NCBI GenBank assembly: GCA_023248035.1
Contig: JAHFFJ010000011.1
Coordinates: 1 to 32,782 of the forward strand
Direction: 5' to 3'
DNA: 32,782 bases
From: Microcaldota archaeon
GTDB lineage: Archaea; Micrarchaeota; Micrarchaeia; Anstonellales; Bilamarchaeaceae
Shown here: piece after piece, positions 9,009-17,990 of the stretch
Layout: every line of letters starts with the position of its first letter
Numbering within the stretch: the first letter of the stretch is position 1
The notes under the pieces: model-generated
Database searches by the model: none
What the model was told of the DNA's origin: nothing
The model's input: the letters and a program-made list of their open reading frames with translations, nothing else
Program-made: the position numbers and the translations under genes

Positions 9009-9132
9009 AAATAGCACTCTAAAGCTATATTAAAAAAGACAACCTATAATAAACCTTAATTACCATTAAACTAAAGTAATTTCTGTGTATTTATTTTATT
9101 CATATAAAATCTAATTAATGTAAGGTGTATCC

Positions 9133-9675
9133 ATGCAAACAAGATTAAGAAAAAATTCCCCAGCTCAAGCTTTATGCAAAGTGCCTCCACGTTATCTAAA
9201 ACCAATTCCAGAACCTTCTTCCAGGCAACCTACAATTGCAATTGTTAAGGGTAGTATAGTTACAACGTTACCACGAATTGCAGGTAAGGATAATTTGTCA
9301 CTACAAAAACTATCTGAAGAAATCGAAAGGGTTCACCGCGCTCTTGAGTGCTTGCCATCTTCATCAGAATATGAACTAGCGCAAATAAGAACACAAAGAA
9401 AGGAATTGAGCGAGGAACTTGGCGGGGCTATTGGTGATTATCTATCCGTCCGCTTTCAAAATCCAACCTGCCTTATTTCTTATCACCCGATCTATGGTTT
9501 TAGGAAGGCAACCTCAGATTCATTTAAAGATAACACACCAAAACCTACTCCAGAGGAAATTAAAAAATTCAAGGAAATCCTTTCCATTAGAGCCAAAACC
9601 GATGATGAGGTAAGCGCATATATTAATACGAATCCAATCTTGCAAGAATTTATCTCGGATGACCTTGCATCCTAA
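9133..9675 (+). CDS. Hypothetical protein, 180 aa
   Basis: I do not recognise this protein. It begins with about 50 residues rich in Pro, Arg and Gln that look disordered, then has a helical stretch (about 55-105: SLQKLSEEIERVHRAL, TQRKELSEELGGAIGDYL) with coiled-coil character, a short beta-like part and a charged tail with TPEEIKKFKEIL. There is no signal peptide or membrane segment. AAGGTG (9122-9127) lies 5 nt before the ATG, a good ribosome-binding site. Its 3' end overlaps the convergent DNA ligase gene by 26 bp, so the two transcripts are antisense there. It is probably a lineage-specific cytosolic protein. Confidence 0.65.
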   Translation: MQTRLRKNSPAQALCKVPPRYLKPIPEPSSRQPTIAIVKGSIVTTLPRIAGKDNLSLQKLSEEIERVHRALECLPSSSEYELAQIRTQRKELSEELGGAIGDYLSVRFQNPTCLISYHPIYGFRKATSDSFKDNTPKPTPEEIKKFKEILSIRAKTDDEVSAYINTNPILQEFISDDLAS

Positions 9676-11371
9676 AAATTTTTTCCACTTCATCCGTAGT
9701 TGTTATTTCTTTGATTCCTTTATCCTCCCTCATTCTCGATATTCTTGGAAATCTAAGCGCGTATCCTTTCCCATCGTGCATTCCACAGGTGTGGTTAGGT
9801 GATTCTGTAATCTCATCGAAAGCAGCCTCTACAACATATTTTGGTTCCACCCAAAAATCAACCTCTATTTTAAAGTCCAAATTAGCTGGTGGTTCTTTGG
9901 TCTTGATCTTTTCCAGAGCGGCCCTAAGTTCAACCATTTCTTCTTCTGAAAAGCCTGAAGCTACCTTTGCAACAGTTTCCAATCTCCCACTATCACTATT
10001 GTAAATAGCTAGCAAAACTCCTCCAAATTCAAACTGCGCTCTTGCACCCTGCCCAAGATAATAGCCTACAATTATACCATCCACGGTGTCAACCGCTTTA
10101 CCATAAGATTTTTTCAGTTTTATCCATGCGAACTTTCTTTTACCGGCGGTGTATGGTGCATTAAGGTCTTTGGCAATTATCCCCTCAAGGCCTTCCTTAA
10201 TGGATTCCTGGAAAATTTTTTCCAATTCCAAAGAGGTAGACACACGGCTGCTACGGCTTGGCATCAGAATGTCATCATGGAAGAGTTTTTCCAATTTTAC
10301 TCTTCTCTTACTATACTTTTCATTTGTAAGGTCTTTTCCATCCAAATAAAGAACATCGAAAACAAAGAGTTTAAGGGGGAGTTCAGCACTTGCTTCTTCA
10401 ATATCGTGCTTCCTTCTCCTGTGCATAGTCTGCTGGAATGAAAAATATCTTTTTTTCTTCTGATCATAGGCAAGTGCCTCACCTTCGAAGATAATCGTTT
10501 CAGCTTTAAGCTTCCGAATCTCTGCTACCAGATCAGGAAACATGTGGGTCATTTTTTCAAGTTTCCTCGAATATAGTTCGACCTTATCACCACTTTTGTG
10601 GCACTGGAGCCGAAAGCCATCATATTTCATTTCAATATCGCATTCACCTAGCCTCTCAACTATCGCTTCAGGTGTGTTTTCCCGCTCGGCAAGTGCAGGC
10701 ATAAGTGGGCGGAAGGGTTCCACTTCAAAAGCAGCGATCCTATCAGGTTTATCATAAAAACCCGCAACAAAGCCAAGATCAGCACATACATTATAAGCAC
10801 GTTCAAGTGGTTCGCGCAGGGACTTATCTCCAGATGCGGCAAAAGACAGTGCATCGATTATGGTTGGATCTCCCACCCCCAGTCTTAAACTTCCAATAAC
10901 AAAACGAACAATATATCTAGCTTCAAGTGGTGAGGAGTTGTTGAGCAATTCGGTAAGTATTTTTATCTTCTGATCCTGGCTGCCCGTTCCGCTCGATTTT
11001 GCAATCTTTATCATTGAATCATATACATAAGCGACGCTCATTTGGGTAGTGGAAAGCGCGGTCTGTTTCTTTTTTGTAAGGAGGGTTTCTGCACTATCTC
11101 CTAGATCTCCGCTTTTTTTGTAATTCTTTTCGACCTCTCCAAATCCATACCCGGCACTAGAGGCAATTGCCTGCATTGCAAACCTTTCACCCATCCCAAG
11201 GTCTATCCCTTCATAGGGAGGAACCAGAATCCCCTGTATAATATATACTAGTTTGCCGATTTCGGTGTGATCAGTTCGCTTAAATAAGGATGAAAGTATG
11301 TCTGTCATCTCAAGGCGGCCGCTTTTCTTCTCTATCCTATCGAATAAGACAGCAACATCGGAAAAGAGCAT
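9650..11371 (-). CDS. lig: ATP-dependent DNA ligase
   Basis: Seals nicks in replication and repair by adenylating an active-site Lys. The 573 residues match archaeal replicative ligases. Order: N-terminal DNA-binding domain (about 1-215), then the nucleotidyltransferase domain with motif I EMKYDGFR (247-254, AMP-accepting K249), motif III FEGEAL (295-300), motif IV EGIIAK (396-401) and motif V WIKLKKSY (416-423), then the OB-fold domain to the end. Motif I has Phe two residues before Arg slots, still fitting KxDGxR. The ATG at 11371 follows AATTAAATTG (minus strand, near 11394-11403), which suggests a leaderless start. The stop region overlaps the convergent gene at 9133-9675. Confidence 0.97.
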   Translation of the reverse strand: MLFSDVAVLFDRIEKKSGRLEMTDILSSLFKRTDHTEIGKLVYIIQGILVPPYEGIDLGMGERFAMQAIASSAGYGFGEVEKNYKKSGDLGDSAETLLTKKKQTALSTTQMSVAYVYDSMIKIAKSSGTGSQDQKIKILTELLNNSSPLEARYIVRFVIGSLRLGVGDPTIIDALSFAASGDKSLREPLERAYNVCADLGFVAGFYDKPDRIAAFEVEPFRPLMPALAERENTPEAIVERLGECDIEMKYDGFRLQCHKSGDKVELYSRKLEKMTHMFPDLVAEIRKLKAETIIFEGEALAYDQKKKRYFSFQQTMHRRRKHDIEEASAELPLKLFVFDVLYLDGKDLTNEKYSKRRVKLEKLFHDDILMPSRSSRVSTSLELEKIFQESIKEGLEGIIAKDLNAPYTAGKRKFAWIKLKKSYGKAVDTVDGIIVGYYLGQGARAQFEFGGVLLAIYNSDSGRLETVAKVASGFSEEEMVELRAALEKIKTKEPPANLDFKIEVDFWVEPKYVVEAAFDEITESPNHTCGMHDGKGYALRFPRISRMREDKGIKEITTTDEVEKIFRMQGHPR

Positions 11372-11447
11372 AGATTACTACTCCAAGACAACAATTTAAT
11401 TAGCATATTATGTGAACTTATCAGTCACAGAGTAAAATAATCAAAAA

Positions 11448-11473
11448 TTATATATGAAATTTATATATGAAAT
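11448..11473 (+). promoter_or_regulatory. Doubled TATA box (perfect 13-bp tandem repeat)
   Basis: TTATATATGAAAT occurs twice, head to tail (11448-11460 and 11461-11473). Each copy is a good archaeal TATA element. The first copy would start transcription near 11475-11478, exactly where the foldable stretch begins; the second would start it 13 nt later. Confidence 0.6.
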
Positions 11474-11477
11474 AAAA

Positions 11478-11703
11478 CGGCTCTTTTCCCAAGTTGGGAT
11501 AGAAAAACCCAACGATTTAGGGAATCCAAAGATGTAAAAAGGGGAAAAAGAGTCGATTCTGGGTTCCATCGCAATTTTGAGAAGAACAAAAGGATAAATT
11601 AGCTAACGTTTCAGAAACTTTATGTCCTCTTCTCAGACGTTCCAAGGGGTATGGCGGTTTCTCTATTCCCCCACCCAACGCATCCTAAAGGTGGAGAAGA
11701 GCC
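11478..11703 (+). ncRNA. Candidate structured RNA or long structured leader
   Basis: There is no credible ORF in this gap between ligase and surface protein. The stretch folds well: GGCTCTTTTCC (11479-11489) pairs with GGAGAAGAGCC (11693-11703) over 11 bp with one G-T, closing the whole element. The same 5' arm can instead pair with 11542-11555, giving 13 bp with one bulge. Inside are GTTGGG/CCCAAC (11493-11498 with 11508-11513), GAGAAGA with TCTTCTC (11580-11586 with 11628-11634) and the small hairpin GTTTCAGAAAC. It lies right after a doubled TATA box, while the surface protein downstream has its own TATA. It does not match SRP RNA, C/D or tRNA patterns that I know. No oligo-T terminator is seen before the next gene. 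Confidence 0.45.
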
Positions 11704-11723
11704 TAAAAAAGTAAAAAGTTATC

Positions 11724-11731
11724 CTTATAAA
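11724..11731 (+). promoter_or_regulatory. TATA box of the surface-protein gene
   Basis: CTTATAAA lies 20-27 nt before the ATG at 11751, with no Shine-Dalgarno between, so transcription should start at or next to the start codon (leaderless). An in-frame ATG at 11760 is the alternative start. Confidence 0.55.
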
Positions 11732-11750
11732 TCTAAGAACTATCATTTAT

Positions 11751-14700
11751 ATGATTGTTATGTTCAAAAATGTTTTATTTGCATTATTGATTTTGCTTAC
11801 TCTTTCAAGCCTAAACTTTGCTGCACTTATTGTGGTTAATGGTACCGAGCCACAATGTACGGTTGGTGATTCATTTACTGATAACATTACTGCTGCAATC
11901 GCAGCTGCTTCTAATGGAGACACTATTATTATATGTGCAAACGGTAGCGGGGTCTACAATGAGAACGTAATCATTAATAAATCGCTTAACATCTCCGGCC
12001 TGAACCTTACCACGCCAGTAATCATTAACACCACAAATGTTGATCTTCCAATCTTCAACGTAACCGCCAATAATTTTAATATCAGTAATCTGACAATAAC
12101 CAACAATAACGGCTCATCTAATCCGGAATCTAGCGGCATTCTGTTTGATGGTAACAATTCCAGGTTCTATAATCTCACCATGGTAAATAATTACCTTGCC
12201 ATAACCCTAATCGGGGGTTCAAATAATACTATAATAAACAATACTCTTGTCAATGGTACCAGCTCCCTTGGTTTTGTCACCACTGCTGGTGTCTATCTTA
12301 GAGGTGTAAGTCTTATTAACAATACAAATATAAGTAACAACGTCTTCTCCTCCAGCCAAATTGGTATCGAGCTTCAAAGCACCGTTCAGTTTACTACAAT
12401 ATTAAATAACACTTTCCAGAACCACTCATTTGCCGGAATGTATCTCTTTAGCGGTCCAGTTTCCAATACCATCCTAAACAACACAATCAACAGTTCTTAC
12501 GATGGGATAACACTAGACAATCCATCCACATCGAACAATATCTCCTTCAATACAATATTCGGTAGTAACAATTCTGGGATATCTATTCTTAGGCAATCAT
12601 CTGGTAATAATATTTTCCAAAATACGATCTACAACAACACCCAGGGTCTTGGTGCAGCTATTTATCTATACAACATTTCCTCAGGAACCAACAACATCTC
12701 AAACAATGTTGTAGTCCAAAACAATACCTATGGTATATTCTTTAGGAATGCTTCAGGCATGAATTTATCAGGAAACAACTTCACTCTAAATGCTTATGGT
12801 GCCTACCTAAATCAAAGTTCAAACAACAATCTTTTGAACAACAATTTCTCCTTTAACAACCAGTCTGGTGTATACATTCACAACAATTCCAATTCAAACA
12901 ACATTTCTTCAAATACCATATTCAACAATTCAATCGGTATCTATCTTGATCGTAACGGTGCAGCTCCTACAAACAACATCTTATTCCAAAATACAATATT
13001 CAATCATACTGGTCTTTCTGGTGTAGGTATTCTTGTAAATAATGTCACATTAATTAACAATATAAATCAAAATAACCTTTCACTAAACAATACTCGCGGG
13101 ATTTTCTTAAACTATTCCTCTAACATAAATGTTACAAACAATACCATTACCCGTAGTAATCGTGGCATCTATCTTGACAATGTAAATACAACTAATATAA
13201 GCGCCAATACTGTAGAGAATAGTACAAGCTACGGAATTACCCTTGCTTCTTCATATAATAACAATCTAAGTTCTAATGATGTTAGATCTAGTATTGATTT
13301 TGGAATTGATCTCGCTTTGGGTTCGTACAATCTATTACTATCAAATTCCGTACATTCCTCTACGGGCCATGGTATTGGAACTGGTGAGAGTAATACAAGT
13401 GTTATAAATAATTCAATGTATAACAATGCATTTTCAGGTTTTTATACTTCTGTTTCAAATAATGTATCATTAGTAAACAATACAGCATACTCCAACCAAA
13501 ACAGCGGTTTATTTGTATACAATTCAAACGCTTCAGTTACAAATGATCATTACTACAACAACACTCAAGGCGATCTCTATGCAGCTATTGATGGTACCAC
13601 CTACAGTGGTTATGGTATCTCATTAACCGATGTAATTTTCGATAATCCAACAGGAAGCCTTGAAAATTACACCAACCTTTCACTTTCAGACTACGATTTC
13701 ACTGATGGTAACTATTCTATCAACTGGACTTCATTTTCTGAGTCTCCACCGTTGTTAAGCTCAAGCTTTGCACAAAAATTCATAGATATTGAAGGTATAA
13801 ATGGAGCGCCTGAAATAACTTCAATAACCTGGAAATGGCTTGATTCAGAATCATCCTCTAATGATGAAACGAAATTCGATGTATGGTATTTTGATGATGT
13901 ATGGGCAGATCAAAATGCGGGTCTTGATACTTCTGCAAATACTTTGACCTTATCCGATGTTGATTTAATGGGTATTTTTGGTATATTTGAGACTAACGTA
14001 ACCCCTCAGTCTAGTGGTGGAAACAGTGGAAGCAAGTCAGATCTTGAAATTGGCTTGGACAAATTCTGTGATAATAGTATAATTACAGTAACTTCCGGAA
14101 GCAAAAAAATTGTAGGTGCAAACCTCTTTGTTAACGGGAATCTTCTAAACAGCAAAACTGATTCCAATGGCCAAGTAAGCGTTGCATTTGCTTGCGGTCA
14201 AACTATAACAATAAAAGCTTCAAAAGTAGGGTACAACACTCAAAGTGAGAACTTTGATACAGTTTCATGCAGTCTTTGTAAAGCACAATGCACTCAGAAT
14301 TCCGATTGCAATCCAAACCAACAATGTTCTAATTCAATGTGTAAGGACATAAGCTGCAGCTGCGGTAAAATCAACAACCACCAATGCACTGTTTATGAAT
14401 GTTGCAGCGATTCCCAATGCGGAACTAATCAGATGTGCAGCAGCAACATCTGTGTAGATAAAAAAGAGTGCAGCATGGATAAAGACTGCTCTAATTCACA
14501 ATCATGCGTTTCAGGCAAATGCACTGAAGTTATTGGAAGCTGCGGTAAAGTTAGCAACCACACCTGGGTTCAATATGAATGCGGTTCAGGCCCAGGTTGC
14601 TCAACCTGCTCAAGCGGTTCTGCATGTTCAGCAAACAAATGCGTTCCACTTTCAATTTCATGTGGAAATGGAATGGTTGGAGATAAGGAAATCTGCACTG

Positions 14701-15014
14701 CAAAAATTGGTGGAGTTGCATGTTCAAACTGCAACTACGAAGTAGTTTCCCCAGGTGGGAAGAAACTAACCGGCCAGACTGATGCTAGCGGTAAATTCAC
14801 ATTAAGCCTTGGTGCAGCTGGAAACTACAAAGTTTCATTACTAAAAGATGGCAAAGCTCAGACCAATGTCAAAGCAGAAGCCCCAGAAACTCCAAAATCA
14901 GTCCCCCCATCAGATAACAGCTGGCTTATACTGCTCTTACTTATCATAATTGTAATTGTTGCTATTTTCATATTCTATAACCGAAGAAACAAGACAACTA
15001 TCAAGAAAAAATGA
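11751..15014 (+). CDS. Cell-surface beta-helix protein with Cys-rich stalk and C-terminal membrane anchor
   Basis: A 1087-residue exported protein. Residues 1-24 are a signal peptide (basic start, hydrophobic core, then NFAAL). About 30-615 are parallel beta-helix (NosD/pectate-lyase-like) repeats, each with NN-rich turns such as NISNN and GIYL; many Asn are in N-x-S/T sequons, so heavy N-glycosylation is likely. A beta-sandwich-like part follows (about 620-750), then a carboxypeptidase-regulatory-like domain (about 760-835, ending at FDTVSC), a Cys-rich region (about 840-990) of repeated C-x-x-D-x-D-C and C-x-x-x-x-C units, a second regulatory-like beta domain (about 985-1035) and a final hydrophobic helix SWLILLLLIIIVIVAIFIF followed by a basic tail, which anchors the protein with its bulk outside. 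It may be an adhesin, a glycan-binding or an S-layer-associated protein; no enzymatic residues can be assigned. Confidence 0.88.
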   Translation: MIVMFKNVLFALLILLTLSSLNFAALIVVNGTEPQCTVGDSFTDNITAAIAAASNGDTIIICANGSGVYNENVIINKSLNISGLNLTTPVIINTTNVDLPIFNVTANNFNISNLTITNNNGSSNPESSGILFDGNNSRFYNLTMVNNYLAITLIGGSNNTIINNTLVNGTSSLGFVTTAGVYLRGVSLINNTNISNNVFSSSQIGIELQSTVQFTTILNNTFQNHSFAGMYLFSGPVSNTILNNTINSSYDGITLDNPSTSNNISFNTIFGSNNSGISILRQSSGNNIFQNTIYNNTQGLGAAIYLYNISSGTNNISNNVVVQNNTYGIFFRNASGMNLSGNNFTLNAYGAYLNQSSNNNLLNNNFSFNNQSGVYIHNNSNSNNISSNTIFNNSIGIYLDRNGAAPTNNILFQNTIFNHTGLSGVGILVNNVTLINNINQNNLSLNNTRGIFLNYSSNINVTNNTITRSNRGIYLDNVNTTNISANTVENSTSYGITLASSYNNNLSSNDVRSSIDFGIDLALGSYNLLLSNSVHSSTGHGIGTGESNTSVINNSMYNNAFSGFYTSVSNNVSLVNNTAYSNQNSGLFVYNSNASVTNDHYYNNTQGDLYAAIDGTTYSGYGISLTDVIFDNPTGSLENYTNLSLSDYDFTDGNYSINWTSFSESPPLLSSSFAQKFIDIEGINGAPEITSITWKWLDSESSSNDETKFDVWYFDDVWADQNAGLDTSANTLTLSDVDLMGIFGIFETNVTPQSSGGNSGSKSDLEIGLDKFCDNSIITVTSGSKKIVGANLFVNGNLLNSKTDSNGQVSVAFACGQTITIKASKVGYNTQSENFDTVSCSLCKAQCTQNSDCNPNQQCSNSMCKDISCSCGKINNHQCTVYECCSDSQCGTNQMCSSNICVDKKECSMDKDCSNSQSCVSGKCTEVIGSCGKVSNHTWVQYECGSGPGCSTCSSGSACSANKCVPLSISCGNGMVGDKEICTAKIGGVACSNCNYEVVSPGGKKLTGQTDASGKFTLSLGAAGNYKVSLLKDGKAQTNVKAEAPETPKSVPPSDNSWLILLLLIIIVIVAIFIFYNRRNKTTIKKK

Positions 15015-15193
15015 GAATTCAGAACCTGGCAAGACTGATTCATCATTCCATAAAGTTTGCTAATTGCTTATTCTAAAGATGGACTTAACGCAACTCACCA
15101 CATCTTCCGATAAAGAGACCATAGAAGCGGTTATTGGTGCAATAAAAAAATTTCCATTGATATAAAGCATTCTGGCAAACATTGGATAGTGAA

Positions 15194-17689
15194 CTACCTA
15201 CGCATAAAATCCTCAGCCAACTTTTGAGCTTCATCATCGCTAAACTGCTTTGGCGGGTGCTTCATCAACCAGGCACTAGGGCCAATAAGAGGCCCACTAA
15301 TTTTACGATCAAGTGCCAACCTGCAATATCTTATTGCATCTATTACTATTCCTGCACTGTTTGCTTTATCGTCTACCTCAAGTCTAACCTCCATGTTGAA
15401 AGGTATTCCGGCCCACATTTTCCCTTCAATACGCATGAACATCAGTTTAGTATTACCTAAAAATGGGATAAAATCGCTTGGACCAACATAAATCTTATCA
15501 TCATCAAGGCGTTCTGAAAGCTGAGACTGCACTGATTCAGTTTTGGAAATCTTTTTTGAGTGTAATCTTTCCTGCTCCTTCATGGAAAGGAAATCGGTGT
15601 TATGGACAAGTATGTTAGAACATACAAATCGCTCATAATGCGGGACACTCACGTCATATACGTACTGGGGTTCTGAGTTCAGTTTCTTTATTGATTTTAT
15701 CTTCAAAAAACGCGTATCACCAAAACAAATATCTGCTATCTTTTGTCGTTCTCGTTCATCCTTAACCTTTTGTAACTGCCTTCGGACAGTGTTTGCTTTC
15801 ATGGTTGGAAACTTCGACCAGCTTGTTGATTTTATGCCCCATTTTCTGAGTAAATCAAATTTTGGTATGATGTGAGTTTCACCTTTGGTCAGATTTCCTG
15901 CTGCAACCTGTAACCTTTCATTTTTCTTGCTTTGTATAAAACCAATTTTTTCAATGAATAACTCCACATCTTCTTTTGAAGAAAGCACACAGTGTGTTAT
16001 ATAAGGAAGATTACTTTTGTAAGAATCTTTTCTAAATTTGTTTTTATAATCTTCTTTGAAAACTGTTGCATTTATGCCCAGTCTTAGAAGTAGGGTTCTT
16101 ATGTCCTCTGCAAGTTCATCTGAGGCAGTTGTTATCCTTACCTGGTTTCCAGTTACTGTTCCATCACCGCTAAAGTAACCTCTTAGTACGAGTGCCATCT
16201 GACTATCTGAAAGATCAAATACCCAACCAGGAACTCTTTTTGTATATGAATTACCGCTTAATCCAAGTGCCATTCTAAATATTTTTCCAACTGTCTTTGA
16301 CATAATACGTACAGAAACCTGTTTTTCTCCTCTGATCTGATAACCTATGTTATGTGCAGATGCGAAACTCTCGATTACCTCCATACAATCAGGATCATTA
16401 CCGCAGGCAATTTCTATATTTGCGGAGCCTACCCTATCAAAATTCCCATCGGCAAGCCACAACCCAGTTATTTGAAGTAGATCCGGAGTAATAGGATATT
16501 CAATAGGAATTCTTATCTCAGGATGATTGTGAACAGCAATCTCGCCTCTTTCGTTAATTCCCTGTACAAAAAGTTCCTTAAGATACGGTATCAAACTTAT
16601 ACTCTTTAGTTCTTCTCTCTCCTCAAGCATGAGGCTTCTGGGAGCAGCAATCCGAGTTTCCTTTTCTTTGAGTTCGCATGCAGGTACAGATTCAAGTTCG
16701 CCACTTGGATTTAGAATAAAAAGATTGTGATCTTTTGTAACAGTTATTTTTCTTCCTTCATGGGTTTCGATTTCGTATAATTCTTGATCAATTCTATGCC
16801 TTATAAGAGCTGATACATTTACTGGTACAGTTTTAAAATTTTCATCGATAGTGAAACATTGAAGATTTTGGTCACTTCGAATTACATCTACTACCTCTTT
16901 TCCATCTCCCCGAGTTTCACCGTACAAACTAATCCAGTCATCTATAAACTTGCCTATTCGTGTTCGTATGGTCTTACCGTTATTTATAAACAAAATTTCC
17001 TGATCTCCCTTTACACTGTTTCCGCCAACATTTATCTGGTAGGTTTTTTCGATTTTAGCCCCTCGTTTATCGCACAGCTTGGCGAGGGTACGATGAACTA
17101 TGGTGGCACCCACCATCCCCTTAATATCATCCCCTATAATCGGAACTCCAGCTTCCTCAAACTTCTTTGCCCATGCTGGTTCAGATGCAATAAATGATGG
17201 CATGCAGTTTACAAAGCCAATTTTTAAATCAAGGCAGATCTGAGCCCAAAACTTGGTTGCTTGATCTGCTCCAACTGGTAAGTAAGAAACCAAAATCTCA
17301 ACTTTCTTCTCTTTAATTTCCTTTATTATTTCTTGTTTAAGATCCTCAAGCGGTCTTTCACTAACTGGTGCCACTATCTTGTTAACATAAATTCCAACAC
17401 CATCGAGTTGGGGTGATTGCTTAACTATAACATTCATGGAAGAGAGTTTTTCCACCCATCTGACCTTGTTTGGTGGTGCATAAACTGCCTCATTAAGAGA
17501 TTTCCCAACTTTTTTCGAATCAACATCAAAAGCAGCCACAAAACCTATATCGTATATCGTATACCCTCCCATGCTGGGGTGCATAACTCCCACTATCTGC
17601 TCGCTTGGGTTGTTTCTATAGTATTCTATTCCCTGAACCAGGCCTGCAAAGCAATTTCCAATACCAACTACAGCACAGCGTATTTTCAT
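15194..17689 (-). CDS. ino1: Inositol-3-phosphate synthase precursor, interrupted by an intein
   Basis: Converts glucose 6-phosphate to inositol 3-phosphate with NAD, feeding inositol lipids or compatible solutes. The N-terminal extein starts with the nucleotide-binding VVGIGNCFAGLVQG (7-20 from the ATG). The family motif GGNTDF is split: the N-extein ends INVGGN, the intein follows, and the C-extein resumes TDFLSMKEQERLHSKK. Spliced length is 358 residues, right for the archaeal short form. The C-extein keeps VGPSDFIPFLGNTK and MEVRLEVDDKANSAG. The ATG at 17689 is preferred: AGTGATT just upstream is ribosome-binding-site-like, although a GTG at 17698 would add three residues. A TATA-like CTTTAAAAAAAC (minus strand, near 17725-17733) lies upstream. 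The enzyme should be inactive until splicing, because the insertion is in its most conserved region. Confidence 0.95.
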   Translation of the reverse strand: MKIRCAVVGIGNCFAGLVQGIEYYRNNPSEQIVGVMHPSMGGYTIYDIGFVAAFDVDSKKVGKSLNEAVYAPPNKVRWVEKLSSMNVIVKQSPQLDGVGIYVNKIVAPVSERPLEDLKQEIIKEIKEKKVEILVSYLPVGADQATKFWAQICLDLKIGFVNCMPSFIASEPAWAKKFEEAGVPIIGDDIKGMVGATIVHRTLAKLCDKRGAKIEKTYQINVGGNSVKGDQEILFINNGKTIRTRIGKFIDDWISLYGETRGDGKEVVDVIRSDQNLQCFTIDENFKTVPVNVSALIRHRIDQELYEIETHEGRKITVTKDHNLFILNPSGELESVPACELKEKETRIAAPRSLMLEEREELKSISLIPYLKELFVQGINERGEIAVHNHPEIRIPIEYPITPDLLQITGLWLADGNFDRVGSANIEIACGNDPDCMEVIESFASAHNIGYQIRGEKQVSVRIMSKTVGKIFRMALGLSGNSYTKRVPGWVFDLSDSQMALVLRGYFSGDGTVTGNQVRITTASDELAEDIRTLLLRLGINATVFKEDYKNKFRKDSYKSNLPYITHCVLSSKEDVELFIEKIGFIQSKKNERLQVAAGNLTKGETHIIPKFDLLRKWGIKSTSWSKFPTMKANTVRRQLQKVKDERERQKIADICFGDTRFLKIKSIKKLNSEPQYVYDVSVPHYERFVCSNILVHNTDFLSMKEQERLHSKKISKTESVQSQLSERLDDDKIYVGPSDFIPFLGNTKLMFMRIEGKMWAGIPFNMEVRLEVDDKANSAGIVIDAIRYCRLALDRKISGPLIGPSAWLMKHPPKQFSDDEAQKLAEDFMRR
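15599..17017 (-). mobile_element. Intein with LAGLIDADG homing endonuclease (473 aa)
   Basis: A protein intron that excises itself and joins the flanking extein parts. It begins with Ser (SVKGDQEILF, block A, Ser as nucleophile instead of the commoner Cys) and ends with block F YVYDVSVPHYERF and block G SNILVHN, i.e. the His-Asn end; the +1 extein residue is Thr. Block B is ITVTKDHNLF with the TxxH motif. The two endonuclease motifs are LLQITGLWLADG and LVLRGYFSGDGTV, each with an acidic residue, so the homing endonuclease looks intact. All splicing residues are present, so splicing and homing are both plausible. Codon use and base composition do not stand out from the host gene. Confidence 0.93.
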
Positions 17690-17698
17690 TTTAATCAC

Positions 17699-17990
17699 TA
17701 TTTAATAAAAGTTAAATAGTAAGTTTTTTTAAAGTATATCGGTCTGCCATGGGGTTATGCCCTTTCAGACTGCACTCGAGTTCGATTTTGTTTTTTCTTT
17801 TGTTATTTTTTTGGTGATGTTATCATATTTTTTTGTAGTTTTCTATTTTTTGTTATTTAGAGCGAATTGCCGGAAAACCTACCGCTGTGAATTCAAAACT
17901 CGCTCTTTTAATTCCTTGTATCCATTAGATTATTGCTATTAGGCTAGATTCTCCCGTATAGATTATACGGGCGACTGACGGAGGATCTCT
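17699..17990. promoter_or_regulatory. Divergent intergenic region, ino1 / rpo7
   Basis: About 290 nt without a credible gene. Near 17742-17770 GTCTG/CAGAC encloses GGG/CCC, a small hairpin followed after about 20 nt by T-rich sequence on the plus strand. The leader of rpo7 contains a perfect 8-bp inverted repeat CCCGTATA-GAT-TATACGGG (17953-17971) and the ribosome-binding site GGAGG (17980-17984), 6 nt before the ATG. The inverted repeat could be an operator or an RNA hairpin near the ribosome site. A 61-codon ORF at 17757-17942 is low-complexity and was not accepted. Confidence 0.5.

Noticed and set aside
11478-11703. MITE with terminal inverted repeats, or SRP RNA
   Set aside because: No target-site duplication flanks the inverted ends, and the conserved SRP helix 8 elements (GGAA loop and AGCA) are absent.
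15079-15165. 28-codon ORF starting MDLTQLTTSSDKE
   Set aside because: Too short, with no ribosome site and no recognisable family; may be decay or chance in the gap after the surface-protein gene.
17757-17942. 61-codon hydrophobic ORF
   Set aside because: Its Phe-rich reading comes from a T-rich stretch that is probably promoter or terminator sequence; there is no ribosome site.
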